The notes: a model not told the origin generated them from the sequence alone. 64,000 nucleotides of DNA from Tolypothrix bouteillei VB521301 (GCF_000760695.4 NZ_JHEG04000001.1:8407123-8471122); one strand, 5' to 3'; shown: positions 27,311-36,120, counted from the stretch's first letter. Numbers and translations: made by a program.

Positions 27311-28084
27311 ATGGGAGTATATGTAGAAAAAGTCTGCAAATTAGAGTTCGCTATTGATATGTGGCAATTAACAGACCCTACAACTAGAAAAGCAGGATTG
27401 AACTTTGTATCTTCCGGTCAGTCTGTAGTTTCCGTTACACAACTGTGGGATGGTAATGTTCAACTGATTAATGCAATTGAGTTTGTAAATTGGGGAGAGT
27501 TACCCCTTCAATTCGTTGTGTGTGAAGCGTGCGGGTTCGTGGGATGCCAAGATCGGGGTTGGGTTGAACTAAAACGATGCGACTCCATCGCTATGATAAT
27601 GCCCGCATTCACAATCATTGAAGAAGCAGAAGATATGAAGGAGAAATACTTACCTCCTGACTACATCAAGGAAAAAGGAGTTATTTGTATAGCTCAAGAA
27701 ACTTATGTGGAAAAGCTCAGTACAATAGCGCCTTTTCCAGAGTTTTGGCAGCTACCCCAAATGACTGTTTGGGAAGCATTAAAGATTTTTCAATTAGAAG
27801 CACCAGGGCGCGTTCTTGGTGATTTATGGAACCCGCCCGATCTCTGTGAGAATACAGTCATTGCTTCTGACAAAGGTGACTGTAAAGAGCAGACAAAACA
27901 ACTGATTTCTTTAGTTAGAAACCTATTGGGTAACATGGGTACAGCAAAATTATGTAAAGCAACAGAGCGCGATCGGCTCATATCCTTATATTTAGATATT
28001 CCAGGATTTCCCGAGTGGAAAGCTTTGACTTACGATGGTTCAAGCTATTCGTTATATCTTGAGCCTGGATACATTATTAACTGA
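27311..28084 (+). CDS. Hypothetical protein with CxxC zinc-like motif, 257 aa
   Basis: Start at ATG 27311 (MGVYVEKVCKLEFAID); the frame is open back to 27152 but that part covers a dispersed repeat. A motif VCEACGFVGCQDRG near residue 70 suggests metal binding. The protein is otherwise soluble, with WQLTDPTTRKAGL and FPEFWQLPQMTVWEALKIF as distinctive blocks. I do not know the family; no enzyme motif is seen. It may be an immunity or regulatory protein of unknown kind; context (upstream small unknown gene, downstream transposon scar) does not help. Confidence 0.55.
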   Translation: MGVYVEKVCKLEFAIDMWQLTDPTTRKAGLNFVSSGQSVVSVTQLWDGNVQLINAIEFVNWGELPLQFVVCEACGFVGCQDRGWVELKRCDSIAMIMPAFTIIEEAEDMKEKYLPPDYIKEKGVICIAQETYVEKLSTIAPFPEFWQLPQMTVWEALKIFQLEAPGRVLGDLWNPPDLCENTVIASDKGDCKEQTKQLISLVRNLLGNMGTAKLCKATERDRLISLYLDIPGFPEWKALTYDGSSYSLYLEPGYIIN

Positions 28085-28412
28085 TTGGGCTGCATTGTGC
28101 GAGTTGCACATCTAGATCGACGACTTCTTTGAGCACTATGCAAGCGTCGATCGCATACCATCTCCTATCTCCCTAAACGATTATAATTATTAAGGAAAAC
28201 TCGGAGATTGCGTATTGAAGCATAGCGATCGCCTCTAGTGTCAGCTACCTAGCTCTACGCTGTCCTGGCGATTCTGAGCCGACTTGACTTTAGGAGTTTC
28301 TGATAGGACGACATTAATTTGTTAAAGCGATAAACACTCTGTTAACCGAAAAAAAGCTGACGGGGCGACAAAGTAGCATGAAAAGCTTATGAGGTAAAGT
28401 GTGTAGCAATTC
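28085..28412. other. Spacer, likely containing the left end of the IS remnant
   Basis: 328 bp with no gene. The IS4-type transposase begins close after, so the insertion-sequence left end should lie within about 100 bp of 28413; I cannot define terminal inverted repeats because the right end is lost. Confidence 0.35.
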
Positions 28413-29364
28413 GTGGTAAAAAAAGATAGGTCTACTTTTGTCAACAATACCTATCTAATGACAATGTTACCTCCATTCTATCAAACACATTTAAAAAATC
28501 AATTTAGCCCAACGGAATACTTGTTGTTCACTATTTTAATTAATGTTTTACAGTCAATTAAAAAAGTGAGTTTAGAAGCTATAGCAACGGCTCTACCAAT
28601 TCCCATTCTATTTGAAAGCAGAAGAAAGAAACTACAAAGATTTTTGTCATTACCCTTCCTAACGATTGAAAAGATCTGGTTTCCAATTGTTACTACATGG
28701 TTGTCAGCATATTTTCAACCGGACGAAATAATTTATGTAGTCATCGATCGCACTGCATGGGGTTGCATTAATTTATTTGTAATTAGCATCGTTTGGGATA
28801 AAAGAGCCTTTCCTATATACTTCGATCTCTTATCCAAGTTAGGAAGTAGCAACATTGATGAACAAAAAACGTTGATATCTCAAGTCTTACCCTTGTTTAA
28901 AGGTTATAAAATTTGCGTATTAGGAGACCGAGAATTTTGTTCAATTAAACTAGCAACTTGGCTCAGAGAGCAGGGTCTATCTTTTTGTCTTCGTTTGAAA
29001 AAGAATGAATTTATTGAAGTTCAACATAATATTTGGAAAGAATTAAATGATTTAGGCTTATGTCCAGGAATTTCTTTGTTTTTACAAGGAGTTAGGGTGA
29101 CTAAACAAAAAGGATTTAGCCATTTCAATGTGGCTGGTAAATGGAAACGTAAAATTCAAGGAATGGCTCCAAAAGAAGGGTGGTTTCTCGTTACAAATTT
29201 AGTGACTTTGTCAGTGGCGATAAGCAAAGCTTAACGCCTAAAGGCGTATCGCAGCTTATAAAAGAAGATTCGATATAGAAGAAATGTTTCGTGATTTTAA
29301 GAGTGGCGGTTATAACTGTCGGCAGTTATCTGCTACTTTGGTTAAAAAGCTTAGTAGTGAGTAA
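28413..29364 (+). pseudogene. IS4-family transposase, frameshifted by a 25-bp insertion and 3'-truncated
   Basis: DDE transposase. First Asp in VVIDRTAWG, second in VLGDREFCSIK. The open frame stops at 29234, just after LVTLSVAISKA. Removing the 25 bases 29234-29258 restores AISKAYKRRFDIEEMFRDFK, which contains the perfect IS4 signature Y-x2-R-x3-E-x6-K with the catalytic Glu. The restored frame then runs only to a stop at 29362, short of the usual C-terminal part, so the element was also cut at its right end. The likely original start is ATG at 28458 or 28464 (MLPPFYQTHL). Dead copy. Confidence 0.85.
29234..29258. repeat. 25-bp small palindromic insertion within the transposase
   Basis: ACGCCTAAAGGCGTATCGC (29234-29252) contains the perfect stem ACGCC/GGCGT. 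It is bracketed by AGCTTA at 29228-29233 and again at 29253-29258, so the insert plus one AGCTTA copy is 25 bp. Size, palindrome and flanking duplication fit the small dispersed repeats described from Nostoc genomes. Confidence 0.7.
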
Positions 29365-29698
29365 ATCCATTGATATTGAAGACTCTTTACGCATGGCAGT
29401 TATACCGCTTGAATACCTCCAACCTTCGATCGCTGCTCTTGTGAGTACTTACTTCGTTAATTTTCCAGAAATCGTAAAGTATTGTCCTACGTTTTTAAAG
29501 AGAGTGATGCAGTTTTCCGGTCTCGCCTTGATTTTGCACATTCAAGCAACACTTCAGCACCGCAAAACCTTTGGAAATACAGGAATTTGTATGCTTCAAG
29601 TGGCAAAAGGTTTACTTTGCAGTCCAGAGCAATTTATGCCGACAGTGTTTGGGGCTGCCACATCTGAAATTACGGGCTTGCAGCCTGCTCTTACTTAA
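29365..29698 (+). pseudogene. C-terminal remnant, possibly of a phosphotransferase paired with HopA1
   Basis: About 110 codons of one frame with protein-like composition, beginning SIDIEDSLRMAVIPLEYLQP and including FLKRVMQFSGLALILHIQAT and KTFGNTGICMLQVAKGLLC, ending at a stop at 29698. No start or upstream part exists because the IS scar ends directly before it. From memory it resembles the C-terminus of the aminoglycoside-phosphotransferase-like protein that precedes HopA1-like genes in cyanobacteria; this is an inference from context and recall. The next gene starts 23 bp on. Confidence 0.4.
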
Positions 29699-29720
29699 AT
29701 GCTTTTAGGGGAAGATCGTG

Positions 29721-30380
29721 ATGCAATTGCTAGATTCTCAGCTAACTTAATCACTCAATTCATCGGGCAATCGGGTGTTAAACTCACTTCAAGATATTGC
29801 TAGTAAAGTGCAGCTCGAGTCTAACTTCTGTATTCGGCATCCCGACTACAAACCCTTAGAGCTTCCACCCGATGTTGTTGCTCGCTTTCAGCATCTGCTA
29901 TTACAGCTTCAAACCAAGTATCGTAGTTTGCAATTACGGAGTTTTTTATATGGGATTTACTATAATGGCTCCCTCCGAAAAGCTTTAGTAGCAGAAGCTG
30001 ATTCAAGTCAGTTAAGACCCGAGCAAAACTTGGAGAACAACCAATTCCAGGGAGTCGATCTGAAATTCTACGAGCAATTGCATAATAGTAATCGGGGATC
30101 GGGTTACTTTGACCCAGGCTGGAGAGTGCTCAGACAAGAGGCGGATGGCACTCTGGCAGTAATCAAGGATAATTTAACCCTGCATATTGAGCGAGAACGC
30201 CATCTGCGCTCGGAACACCAATCTGCTATGGTGGGTGACTTGGTTGACATTTGTTTGCCACGCAATCGCGTTCAAAGTGGCTTTTATATGGCGATGAGTA
30301 ATGCAAGTTCGCACGCTTGCAACAGCTGCAGGTGGGTTTCCCACCTGCAGCGCTGGACTCACCACCTACGTGGACTATAA
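29721..30380 (+). pseudogene. HopA1-like protein, N-terminal stop and truncated C-terminus
   Basis: The frame starts ATG at 29721 (MQLLDSQLT), hits TAA at 29748, then continues LNSLQDIASKVQLESNFCIR, PDYKPLELPPDVVARF, LRSFLYGIYYNGSLRKAL, NRGSGYFDPGWRV and VGDLVDICLPRNRVQSGFYM, blocks that match cyanobacterial proteins annotated as HopA1 family. After about residue 195 (ending SNA at 30305) homology stops and a repeat (30306-30351) supplies a foreign tail; the family is about 100 residues longer. HopA1-like proteins with a phosphotransferase partner act as lyase-type modifying enzymes in class V lanthipeptide pathways; whether that was so here is inference. Confidence 0.6.
30325..30351. repeat. 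Perfect 12-bp stem-loop interrupting the HopA1-like gene
   Basis: GCTGCAGGTGGG and CCCACCTGCAGC flank TTT. The sequence around it (GCGCTGGACTCACCA) recurs in altered form near 42850 and 44930, so this is a dispersed repeat. Confidence 0.75.
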
Positions 30381-30385
30381 TGTAT

Positions 30386-30432
30386 AGCCTGCGGAGGCAG
30401 GCTTAGTTTGTGTAGCCGTGATTTCCAATCAC
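30386..30432. repeat. Two adjacent hairpins, AGCCTGC family repeat
   Basis: AGCCTGC-GGAG-GCAGGCT (30386-30403) followed by TAGTTTGTGTAGCCG and GTGATT-TCC-AATCAC (30418-30432). Possible bidirectional terminator between the scar and the cytochrome gene. Confidence 0.55.
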
Positions 30433-30507
30433 AGGAGTGTTTTTCTGACTCTTCACTTGTTCCAAATGACACTGAAGCGTAACCACTTATTAGTGTTCGG
30501 TTACCAC

Positions 30508-32586
30508 TTAGTTAGCTTTTTGCGTTGGCACAACGTCAGGAGCGTCATCTAATGACAGAAGAAACTCTATAAGATCGGTTTGATCTTGAGTAGAAAAACC
30601 AGCTTGTTTGTCTACCCAGTAGTTGTGACCGCTACCATCTGCATTAGATTCTTGCAAGTCGGAATTGGCACGGTTGGCTAAAACGGTTTGCCTGCGTAAG
30701 TTGCGATCTATCAGGACTCGCAAACTTGCTCTCGGTTCTGGTAGTATGTTACTCAATAATGTCCCCGGTATACCTAACTGGTTTTGATTGACAATGTCGT
30801 AACCATTTTTATCTACCTTGAGGGCTTCCGGTCCTGCAGCAACACCACCATCGTGTAAATAGGGCGCGGTAACGTTCAATCCAATTAAGCTGGGAACTTT
30901 ATAACCGCCAGAATTGCCGATCGCAAAGGCAAGTTTAAAGTCTTTCTCTGAGGTAATGTCTGTAGGAACGTTCAGTACGGGTGGATTCTCTGGGAGGGGA
31001 ACCTGCACGTTGCTGGGATAGGTTTGTGGGGCTATGAAATTGCGAGCAACAGGTGCTTGCGCCATAGCCCGTGAAGGCTGTGTTTTGATTTCTTGCTCTG
31101 CAATTACGTGATTGTTTGTAAAATACCGTCCGCTATGGCATTCAACGCATCCAGCCCGTGTGAAGATCGCCGCTCCATGCTGTACGGCATTGATATCTCT
31201 GGTTTCTACAGGAGGTGGTACTAAGGAGTTTTGATAGGCTGACATGCCGTTGAGTTGTGCTGCTACCGGAAATCCAGGTGAATTTGCCATCAATCCATCA
31301 AGGATGAAAGGCGAGCCCTTGGGGTAACCCGGCATTTTAATCACTTCATTAATATTAGGTGTACCGGGAGTGGGGTCATTTTTCTGGAAAAATTCTGATG
31401 GTTTAGCACCTTGTGGCAACTTAAACATTGGATTGGCAGCATTTTGCAGCATAACACCCAAGAAAGTTTCTTTATCAATGCCCAGAAGTTGCTGACTTGC
31501 ATCAGCAATTGAGGTCTGATCTGAGTTTGTTCCATGAACGTTGCTGTTGAGTGTTGTCAACCCGTGGAACCAACCAATGGCAGCATTACCACTCCAGCCG
31601 TAGGGATACGCACCGAAGGTGTAGGAAGATGGATTTTGGGAGGGATTGTTGTGATTGTCAGGCGTTGAATCAAAGTTCCCTGGAGCCCAAGTTAGTAATT
31701 GCTTGTCAACCGCGTATTCTAAAGCTTTAGCATCTGGTAAACGCCCTTCTTTACCGTCAGATTTAATGTATGTGTGTTCGCCACGAGAAATCGTCAAAGG
31801 ATTCACACCTGTTTGCCGGAACCATGATGCTGAATTACTGGCTAATGCCAGCATTAAGCCTGTATCTAAGTCGTTATTGGGTGCGCCTTCAAGGATACGT
31901 CCGGTCTTTTTATCTACAGTGGCATGACATGCCGCACAAGTAATACCAACTCGAATTTTACCCTTATTAATATGAGTAATCATTCCTAGAGGAATGAGAG
32001 AGTTGGCAGGTATATCAAGCCCGGTATTGAGAATATCGCCCTTTTTGAAATTGCGATCGCCGACTTTCATATCTCTGTCCAGGGTCACTTGAAGATTCGT
32101 TGTAGGTTGACCTTTAAGAGATAATATGGCTTTTGTCAAATTGACGAGATTTAAGGGACCATTTAGAATACCAGTGACATCAGTAAAGAAAATTTCGTTT
32201 CCAAAAGTTTCTTTATAAAAAGATTTTCGTCCAAGAGCAATTAAATCTTCTGTAATCGCAACAGCACCATTATCTGCTGCAAGTTGCTGTTTCCCTTCTT
32301 CTGTTTTTAGTAAACTGTCTGCTTCAGCTTTACTAACAACTTTACCCAGTACATCATAAGAACCTATTTCCTGCTCTGTAGGGTGGCTCAGAGGCGTGTA
32401 TGTATTGTTGATACTGGGTGTTCCCGGAAGTACAAGGTCAATTTGGTATGCGAAGAACCCAATAAAAATAAAGAGGGCAAATAATACAATCGCTCCCCGT
32501 ATCTGCCTAAAAAGTGGGATTTGTTTGGATTTCGGTGCAGATGGTTGACTGGTTTGGCGTTCGGTAGTTTCTGGGGGTGATAACAT
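30508..32586 (-). CDS. Membrane-anchored two-haem cytochrome c-like protein
   Basis: 692 residues. One transmembrane helix at about residues 31-50 (GAIVLFALFIFIGFFAYQID), then a large periplasmic or lumenal part. Two haem c sites: TCAACHATVD near residue 220 and GCVECHSGRY near residue 485. The block VPSLIGLNVTAPYLHDGGVA near residue 585 is typical of the C-terminal haem domain of the cytochrome c peroxidase/MauG superfamily. Electron donor, acceptor and substrate are unknown. It is the last gene of a minus-strand group with two helical carotenoid proteins, but a terminator candidate lies between, so shared transcription is uncertain. Confidence 0.75.
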   Translation of the reverse strand: MLSPPETTERQTSQPSAPKSKQIPLFRQIRGAIVLFALFIFIGFFAYQIDLVLPGTPSINNTYTPLSHPTEQEIGSYDVLGKVVSKAEADSLLKTEEGKQQLAADNGAVAITEDLIALGRKSFYKETFGNEIFFTDVTGILNGPLNLVNLTKAILSLKGQPTTNLQVTLDRDMKVGDRNFKKGDILNTGLDIPANSLIPLGMITHINKGKIRVGITCAACHATVDKKTGRILEGAPNNDLDTGLMLALASNSASWFRQTGVNPLTISRGEHTYIKSDGKEGRLPDAKALEYAVDKQLLTWAPGNFDSTPDNHNNPSQNPSSYTFGAYPYGWSGNAAIGWFHGLTTLNSNVHGTNSDQTSIADASQQLLGIDKETFLGVMLQNAANPMFKLPQGAKPSEFFQKNDPTPGTPNINEVIKMPGYPKGSPFILDGLMANSPGFPVAAQLNGMSAYQNSLVPPPVETRDINAVQHGAAIFTRAGCVECHSGRYFTNNHVIAEQEIKTQPSRAMAQAPVARNFIAPQTYPSNVQVPLPENPPVLNVPTDITSEKDFKLAFAIGNSGGYKVPSLIGLNVTAPYLHDGGVAAGPEALKVDKNGYDIVNQNQLGIPGTLLSNILPEPRASLRVLIDRNLRRQTVLANRANSDLQESNADGSGHNYWVDKQAGFSTQDQTDLIEFLLSLDDAPDVVPTQKAN

Positions 32587-32666
32587 AAGACCTGATATAG
32601 TTTTTCCAATAATCTGCTATAACAACAAGAAAGGTGAATGATGGTATTTGAATAAAGTTAGAATCC

Positions 32667-32894
32667 TTAAAAAGAGCGCCCGCAAATAGAATCTACATAG
32701 GCGGCTGGCTGGTTTCTATTTTGTTCCCGACAAAGTAAAAACTGAGCCAGACGCTGTTGATAGTAATATCGATAGGCAATCCAGCCGAAAGGCGCACCTG
32801 CGATCGCTCCAATGAACAAACCAGTAATTAGACTGTAAACAAGGTGTTTCCTTTTAATGGCATTACTTCTGGTTGAAGTACTTTGTGTTACCAT
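32667..32894 (-). CDS. Small membrane protein, 75 aa
   Basis: One or two transmembrane segments at about residues 18-45 (LVYSLITGLFIGAIAGAPFG), with a basic N-terminus and a C-terminal tail containing two cysteines (LLCREQN, SICGRSF). It starts 80 bp upstream of the cytochrome gene, AAGGAGGC lies before the ATG. Possibly an accessory membrane subunit of the cytochrome c-like protein; no family recognised. Confidence 0.55.
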   Translation of the reverse strand: MVTQSTSTRSNAIKRKHLVYSLITGLFIGAIAGAPFGWIAYRYYYQQRLAQFLLCREQNRNQPAAYVDSICGRSF

Positions 32895-32924
32895 AAAGCC
32901 TCCTTATACCTTAAACTCAAAAGA

Positions 32925-32959
32925 CTGTTATAGGGTAAGCAGTCCCCACCCTATAACAG
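32925..32959 (-). terminator. Terminator after the first helical carotenoid gene
   Basis: CTGTTATAGGGT (32925-32936) pairs with ACCCTATAACAG (32948-32959); on the minus strand TCTTTTGAGTTT follows. Confidence 0.65.
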
Positions 32960-32985
32960 CCGTTAACAGTGCAAAATTGCAGTCA

Positions 32986-33498
32986 TTACACAACCAGCTT
33001 CAGGAAAGAAACTATTTCATCCGTTTTAAGAGACTGAAGTGCAGTTAATACTTCTGTAGCATCTTGAGTGAGTTGAGTACCATTAGGAATACCAACAAAA
33101 CCATTTCCTAGTTTTCCTGCTAGCAAATACCAGAAAGCAATCTTACCTTCAGCACCTAATGAGTCATAAGTATGAGCGGGAATTTTTGTGTCATTGCCAG
33201 TTACAAGTTCAGCCAATGCTTTGCTGGGATGGGGGTCGAGTACGCTAGCATCCTTATCTCCTCTTTCTGTAGATAAGAATTCGCGTAAAGCTGATAGCTG
33301 ATTTTCTGGTGACAGTTGCTGAATTCGGGATATTAAGCTATTAGCATCTTGTGTTGGTAAAGCACTTGCTGCATCAGCAGGAACTGCATCAGCAATTTGT
33401 TTGTAAAAAGACGCTAATACTGCAAGTTGATCGTCAACAATCAAACTTTTGAACGCAGATGCAGCTTCTTGTACTGGTCTGATGTTTGTAGATGTCAT
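32986..33498 (-). CDS. Helical carotenoid protein-like (OCP N-terminal domain paralogue), divergent
   Basis: 170 residues, all-helical, matching the N-terminal carotenoid-binding domain of orange carotenoid protein: FKSLIVDDQLAVLASFYKQI, a second half with KIAFWYLLAGKLGNGFVGIP (equivalent of LGFWYRLGELMEQG.. in OCP) and LTALQSLKTDEIVSFLK. These stand-alone domains bind a carotenoid and quench singlet oxygen or excited phycobilisomes. This copy diverges more than its neighbour at 34032 and has an insert (STERGDKDASVLDPHPSKAL). Cytosolic; likely photoprotection under stress. Confidence 0.75.
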   Translation of the reverse strand: MTSTNIRPVQEAASAFKSLIVDDQLAVLASFYKQIADAVPADAASALPTQDANSLISRIQQLSPENQLSALREFLSTERGDKDASVLDPHPSKALAELVTGNDTKIPAHTYDSLGAEGKIAFWYLLAGKLGNGFVGIPNGTQLTQDATEVLTALQSLKTDEIVSFLKLVV

Positions 33499-34031
33499 AT
33501 CAAGAATCTCCTAATGGGTTCCTAAGTGGTATGGAAATGTGGAACGGGTGTGGGGATTGGCACTTGGGAATTGGGAATTAATTTCTTAGTTTCTAGTTCT
33601 TAGTCTCTAGTCTCTATTCCTTCATCCCCAATCCTTATTTTCCGAGTTGCCAGAAACCCAGTTTTTCAATGGGTGTGAAGATGCAATTTTGACAAAATTT
33701 CACTTGTACAGAGCTTTCTGCTGAGAATACTGTGTCAAATTGACTAAAAGTGTTTACTTTTCTTTGCCTTAGCTCCTTTAAGGTTAAAGATTCAATTTGT
33801 TACAAAATCACTGTTAAAAGATAGATAATGATCTGAAAAATTCAATTTTGATACCTACCTAAAGAGAGATGCAAATAAGTTGATAAAATTAAAAAAATAG
33901 AAAAAATCAAGTTAAAGGCGTGACGGCTATAATTTGGGTGCAACTACTTAAGTGATTTTCAATAGAGATAAGCACAGAATAGAAGATTCAATTTCTACTC
34001 TGTGCTTATCTCTGTTTTATTCAGCTAGACA
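33499..34031. other. Spacer with minus-strand terminator at 33966-34011
   Basis: 533 bp between the two carotenoid genes. AGATAAGCACAGA (33966-33978) pairs with TCTGTGCTTATCT (33999-34011), ending the transcript of the gene at 34032. The rest contains short TTAGTCTCTAG-type tandem-like repeats near 33590-33620. With its own long leader and terminator, each carotenoid gene appears separately transcribed. Confidence 0.6.
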
Positions 34032-34523
34032 CTAAACTTCAGCACCTGCTTTTGGTTCAGCTCCCATGGGGGAGACGTAATCGCGGAAAATGTTCATTTG
34101 CTGCTCAAATTCAACTTGCTTCAGTCTATTCAGCAAGTCTTGTGATTGTGAAGAAAGCTTGTAATCAGAAGGCATGGGCACAATAGTTGCATTTTCCATG
34201 CCTTGAGCTAAGCGATACCAAAATAGTAACTTTGTAGTATCGCTCATAGAGCCATACATCCGGCTGTATTGATTATCTGCATTATTAATCAAATCGCGCT
34301 GAAACTGTAGCTGTTCGTCGTGAGGTAGCGCTTTAATTTGATTGAATAACCCTTCAGCAACACTATCAGAAACTGTACTTGCTCCTGGAGCGGCTGGAGT
34401 TATAGATTTGCCCATTTCTTTATAAACAAACCAGAACAAAGCTAATTGTTCATCTACAGGTAAACTCCGAAAAGCTTGAACGTGTTCGCGAACATTAGGA
34501 TCGTTAGTTTGAGTAAAGGTCAT
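34032..34523 (-). CDS. Helical carotenoid protein (OCP N-terminal domain paralogue)
   Basis: 163 residues from ATG 34523 (MTFTQTNDPNVREHVQAF); a longer frame to 34628 is ignored. Strong match to the OCP N-terminal domain: LPVDEQLALFWFVYKEMGKS, the AAPGAS motif, LFNQIKALPHDEQLQF, KLLFWYRLAQGMENATIVPM and the C-terminal FRDYVSPMG. Such proteins occur as several paralogues per genome in filamentous cyanobacteria; some quench phycobilisomes or singlet oxygen. The ORF ends in a charged tail (AEPKAGAEV). Its neighbour at 32986 is a more distant paralogue. Confidence 0.88.
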   Translation of the reverse strand: MTFTQTNDPNVREHVQAFRSLPVDEQLALFWFVYKEMGKSITPAAPGASTVSDSVAEGLFNQIKALPHDEQLQFQRDLINNADNQYSRMYGSMSDTTKLLFWYRLAQGMENATIVPMPSDYKLSSQSQDLLNRLKQVEFEQQMNIFRDYVSPMGAEPKAGAEV

Positions 34524-34637
34524 AATCTTCTCCGATTGCAAAAAACTTTCATGCTTCACGCTATCAAAGTTAAATTTGATGTTTAACCCCACTGAAGACA
34601 GATGTATGTAAATCAAAGAGAAGAACAATTGGTTGTT

Positions 34638-34680
34638 AAAGGTTAGTGGTTTTCGTAACTACTAACCACTAACAATCAAT
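34638..34680. repeat. Imperfect TTAGTGGT/ACCACTAA hairpin
   Basis: GGTTAGTGGTTTT and ACTAACCACTAAC face each other just upstream of the ribosome-binding site of the next gene. Relatives at 40676-40738 and 44262-44312. Confidence 0.5.
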
Positions 34681-34704
34681 TAAATTAATTAAGGAGGTTT
34701 TATC

Positions 34705-34950
34705 ATGGATAGAGGCTTAGAGGGTAAAGTAGCAATTATTACGGGTGCTGGCACTGGTATTGGAGAAGCTATTGCTCATAAATTTGCTAAAGAAGGTGCA
34801 TCAGTGGTTGTCAACGGACTTATTGACGATCCGATTGAGGATGTCGTTAATTCCATCAAGCACTACATTGGTAAAGCTATAGCCTATGCTGGAGATGTTT
34901 CTCAAGAATTCCACGCTCAAAATTGCGTTCAGACAGCAATTAATGCTTAA
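34705..34950 (+). pseudogene. Short-chain dehydrogenase, truncated by nonsense codon and deletion
   Basis: Good ribosome-binding site (AAGGAGG) and typical N-terminus: MDRGLEGKVAIITGAGTGIG is the Rossmann TGxxxGIG cofactor loop, followed by GDVSQEFHAQNCVQTAINA. The frame stops after 81 codons; the next bases (TAA GGA TTA GAT AAT) look like a mutated ..YGxLD.. stretch, and the remainder of the 250-residue family (catalytic YxxxK) is gone. It would be an NAD(P)-binding fragment at best. Confidence 0.8.
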
Positions 34951-35151
34951 GGATTAGATAATAAGCAAACATAAACTCTCATCTAAAATCCGTAATTTTT
35001 AATTCCTAAGAGGATGTTTTTTAAAATATCAGATTTTATTTAGATTCTCTAAGAGGATGCCTGATAGGCCCTATTTAATACTTGTTTTGGCAATGAGAAA
35101 TCGCGGTTATACAGATGAAGCCCTGTGAGACCCCTAGCCCTCCTGAAAAAG

Positions 35152-35300
35152 GCTACGGTGGTGTACACAAGTCTTCTAAAATGCATTAAAAGCGGTTTCG
35201 ATCCCCCCTAACCCCCCTTAAAAAAGGGGGGCACTTAATACCAATTCTCCCTTTTCACGATGTTTCATCTCTTTTATAGAGATCTGTACACCACCGTAGC
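35152..35300. mobile_element. 149-bp MITE, copy 1
   Basis: Ends are inverted repeats: GCTACGGTGGTGTACA and TGTACACCACCGTAGC. Interior carries GATCCCCCCTAACCCCCC, then TTAAAAAAGGGGGG (an internal stem). It matches 41427-41575 over its full length at about 94 percent by my count (nine differences). Flanks TGAAAAAG and TTAAAAAG could be a decayed target duplication. No coding capacity; a frame running across it on the minus strand is not a gene. Confidence 0.8.
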
Positions 35301-35592
35301 TTAAAAAGCCAGGGCTAGGATACTCAAAGTCCCCCTTTTTAAAGGGCGCTACTGTAGTAGTAAGGCAACGCAGTCTTGGGAAGTTCCCCCATGAGCGATT
35401 ATTGCCGCGTATGCTTTCCCAACTTGTAGCACATGGCGTGGATTTAAGGGGCTGTGTCAAACTTTGATACCTCCCCAAAAACTTTTCGGACATTCTTTTA
35501 GGGGAAAGCATTGAATTTGCAAACCGTAGCCTTTCTAATAATTTATTTTTTGCAATTCCCTAATGACCAATTTAATAATGAATTCTATATTT

Positions 35593-36120
35593 TTAGACTT
35601 CATTATTAAGAGTTGGTATTTCCTGATGGAAAGTTGCAGGGTCGGAAAGGGAACGAGAACTTTGTAAATCGTCATCTCGAACACTATCTGGTGTTCTCAT
35701 CTGTCCTTCTTCTCCCTCTACTCCCCTTTGCCGATAATCTTCTGAAGACATGGGATCTAGCTCCCAACGACTGTCATCGCGTTGCTCGAAAATATCTACT
35801 GTCCGGAGATAGGCTCTATCGTCCATTTCCATGCCTACAGCAGCGCCAAGGTCATCTACAATATCTTGGTCGGGTGTGGGAACTGTACCACCAACAGCCT
35901 CATCCCCTACTGTTGCTTCCAAATCCCAACGAGCATCTATATCTCCCCCTGTTATTTCTGGGCTCGCTTCTACGTTACCTATATCATCATACCCGTCGTT
36001 GCGATCGCCAATGCCAATATTATACCCCGGTAAGTCTTTGACACCAGTTCCGTAGGATTCAGTGACGACTTGTGGCAAATCATCTGTGTCAAAGTTTTGA
36101 TTTGAATTTTCTTCTACCAT
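35593..36120 (-). CDS. DUF6335 family protein
   Basis: 175 residues, very acidic, hydrophilic, probably largely disordered. Signature blocks: LPQVVTESYGTGVKDLPGYN, the ASPEITGGDIDARW motif, DEAVGGTVPTPDQDIVDDLG, and RWELDPMSSEDYRQR. This set is found in small cyanobacterial proteins called DUF6335, function unknown. Neighbours on the plus strand (DUF2267 and later) are stress-type genes with which such proteins tend to co-occur. Stands alone on the minus strand. Confidence 0.75.
   Translation of the reverse strand: MVEENSNQNFDTDDLPQVVTESYGTGVKDLPGYNIGIGDRNDGYDDIGNVEASPEITGGDIDARWDLEATVGDEAVGGTVPTPDQDIVDDLGAAVGMEMDDRAYLRTVDIFEQRDDSRWELDPMSSEDYRQRGVEGEEGQMRTPDSVRDDDLQSSRSLSDPATFHQEIPTLNNEV

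Noticed and set aside
35218..35511. 97-codon minus-strand frame
   Set aside because: It runs through the 149-bp MITE and shows no protein-like composition.
35613..36041. Plus-strand frame of 142 codons opposite DUF6335
   Set aside because: Antisense shadow; the minus-strand reading has clear family motifs.
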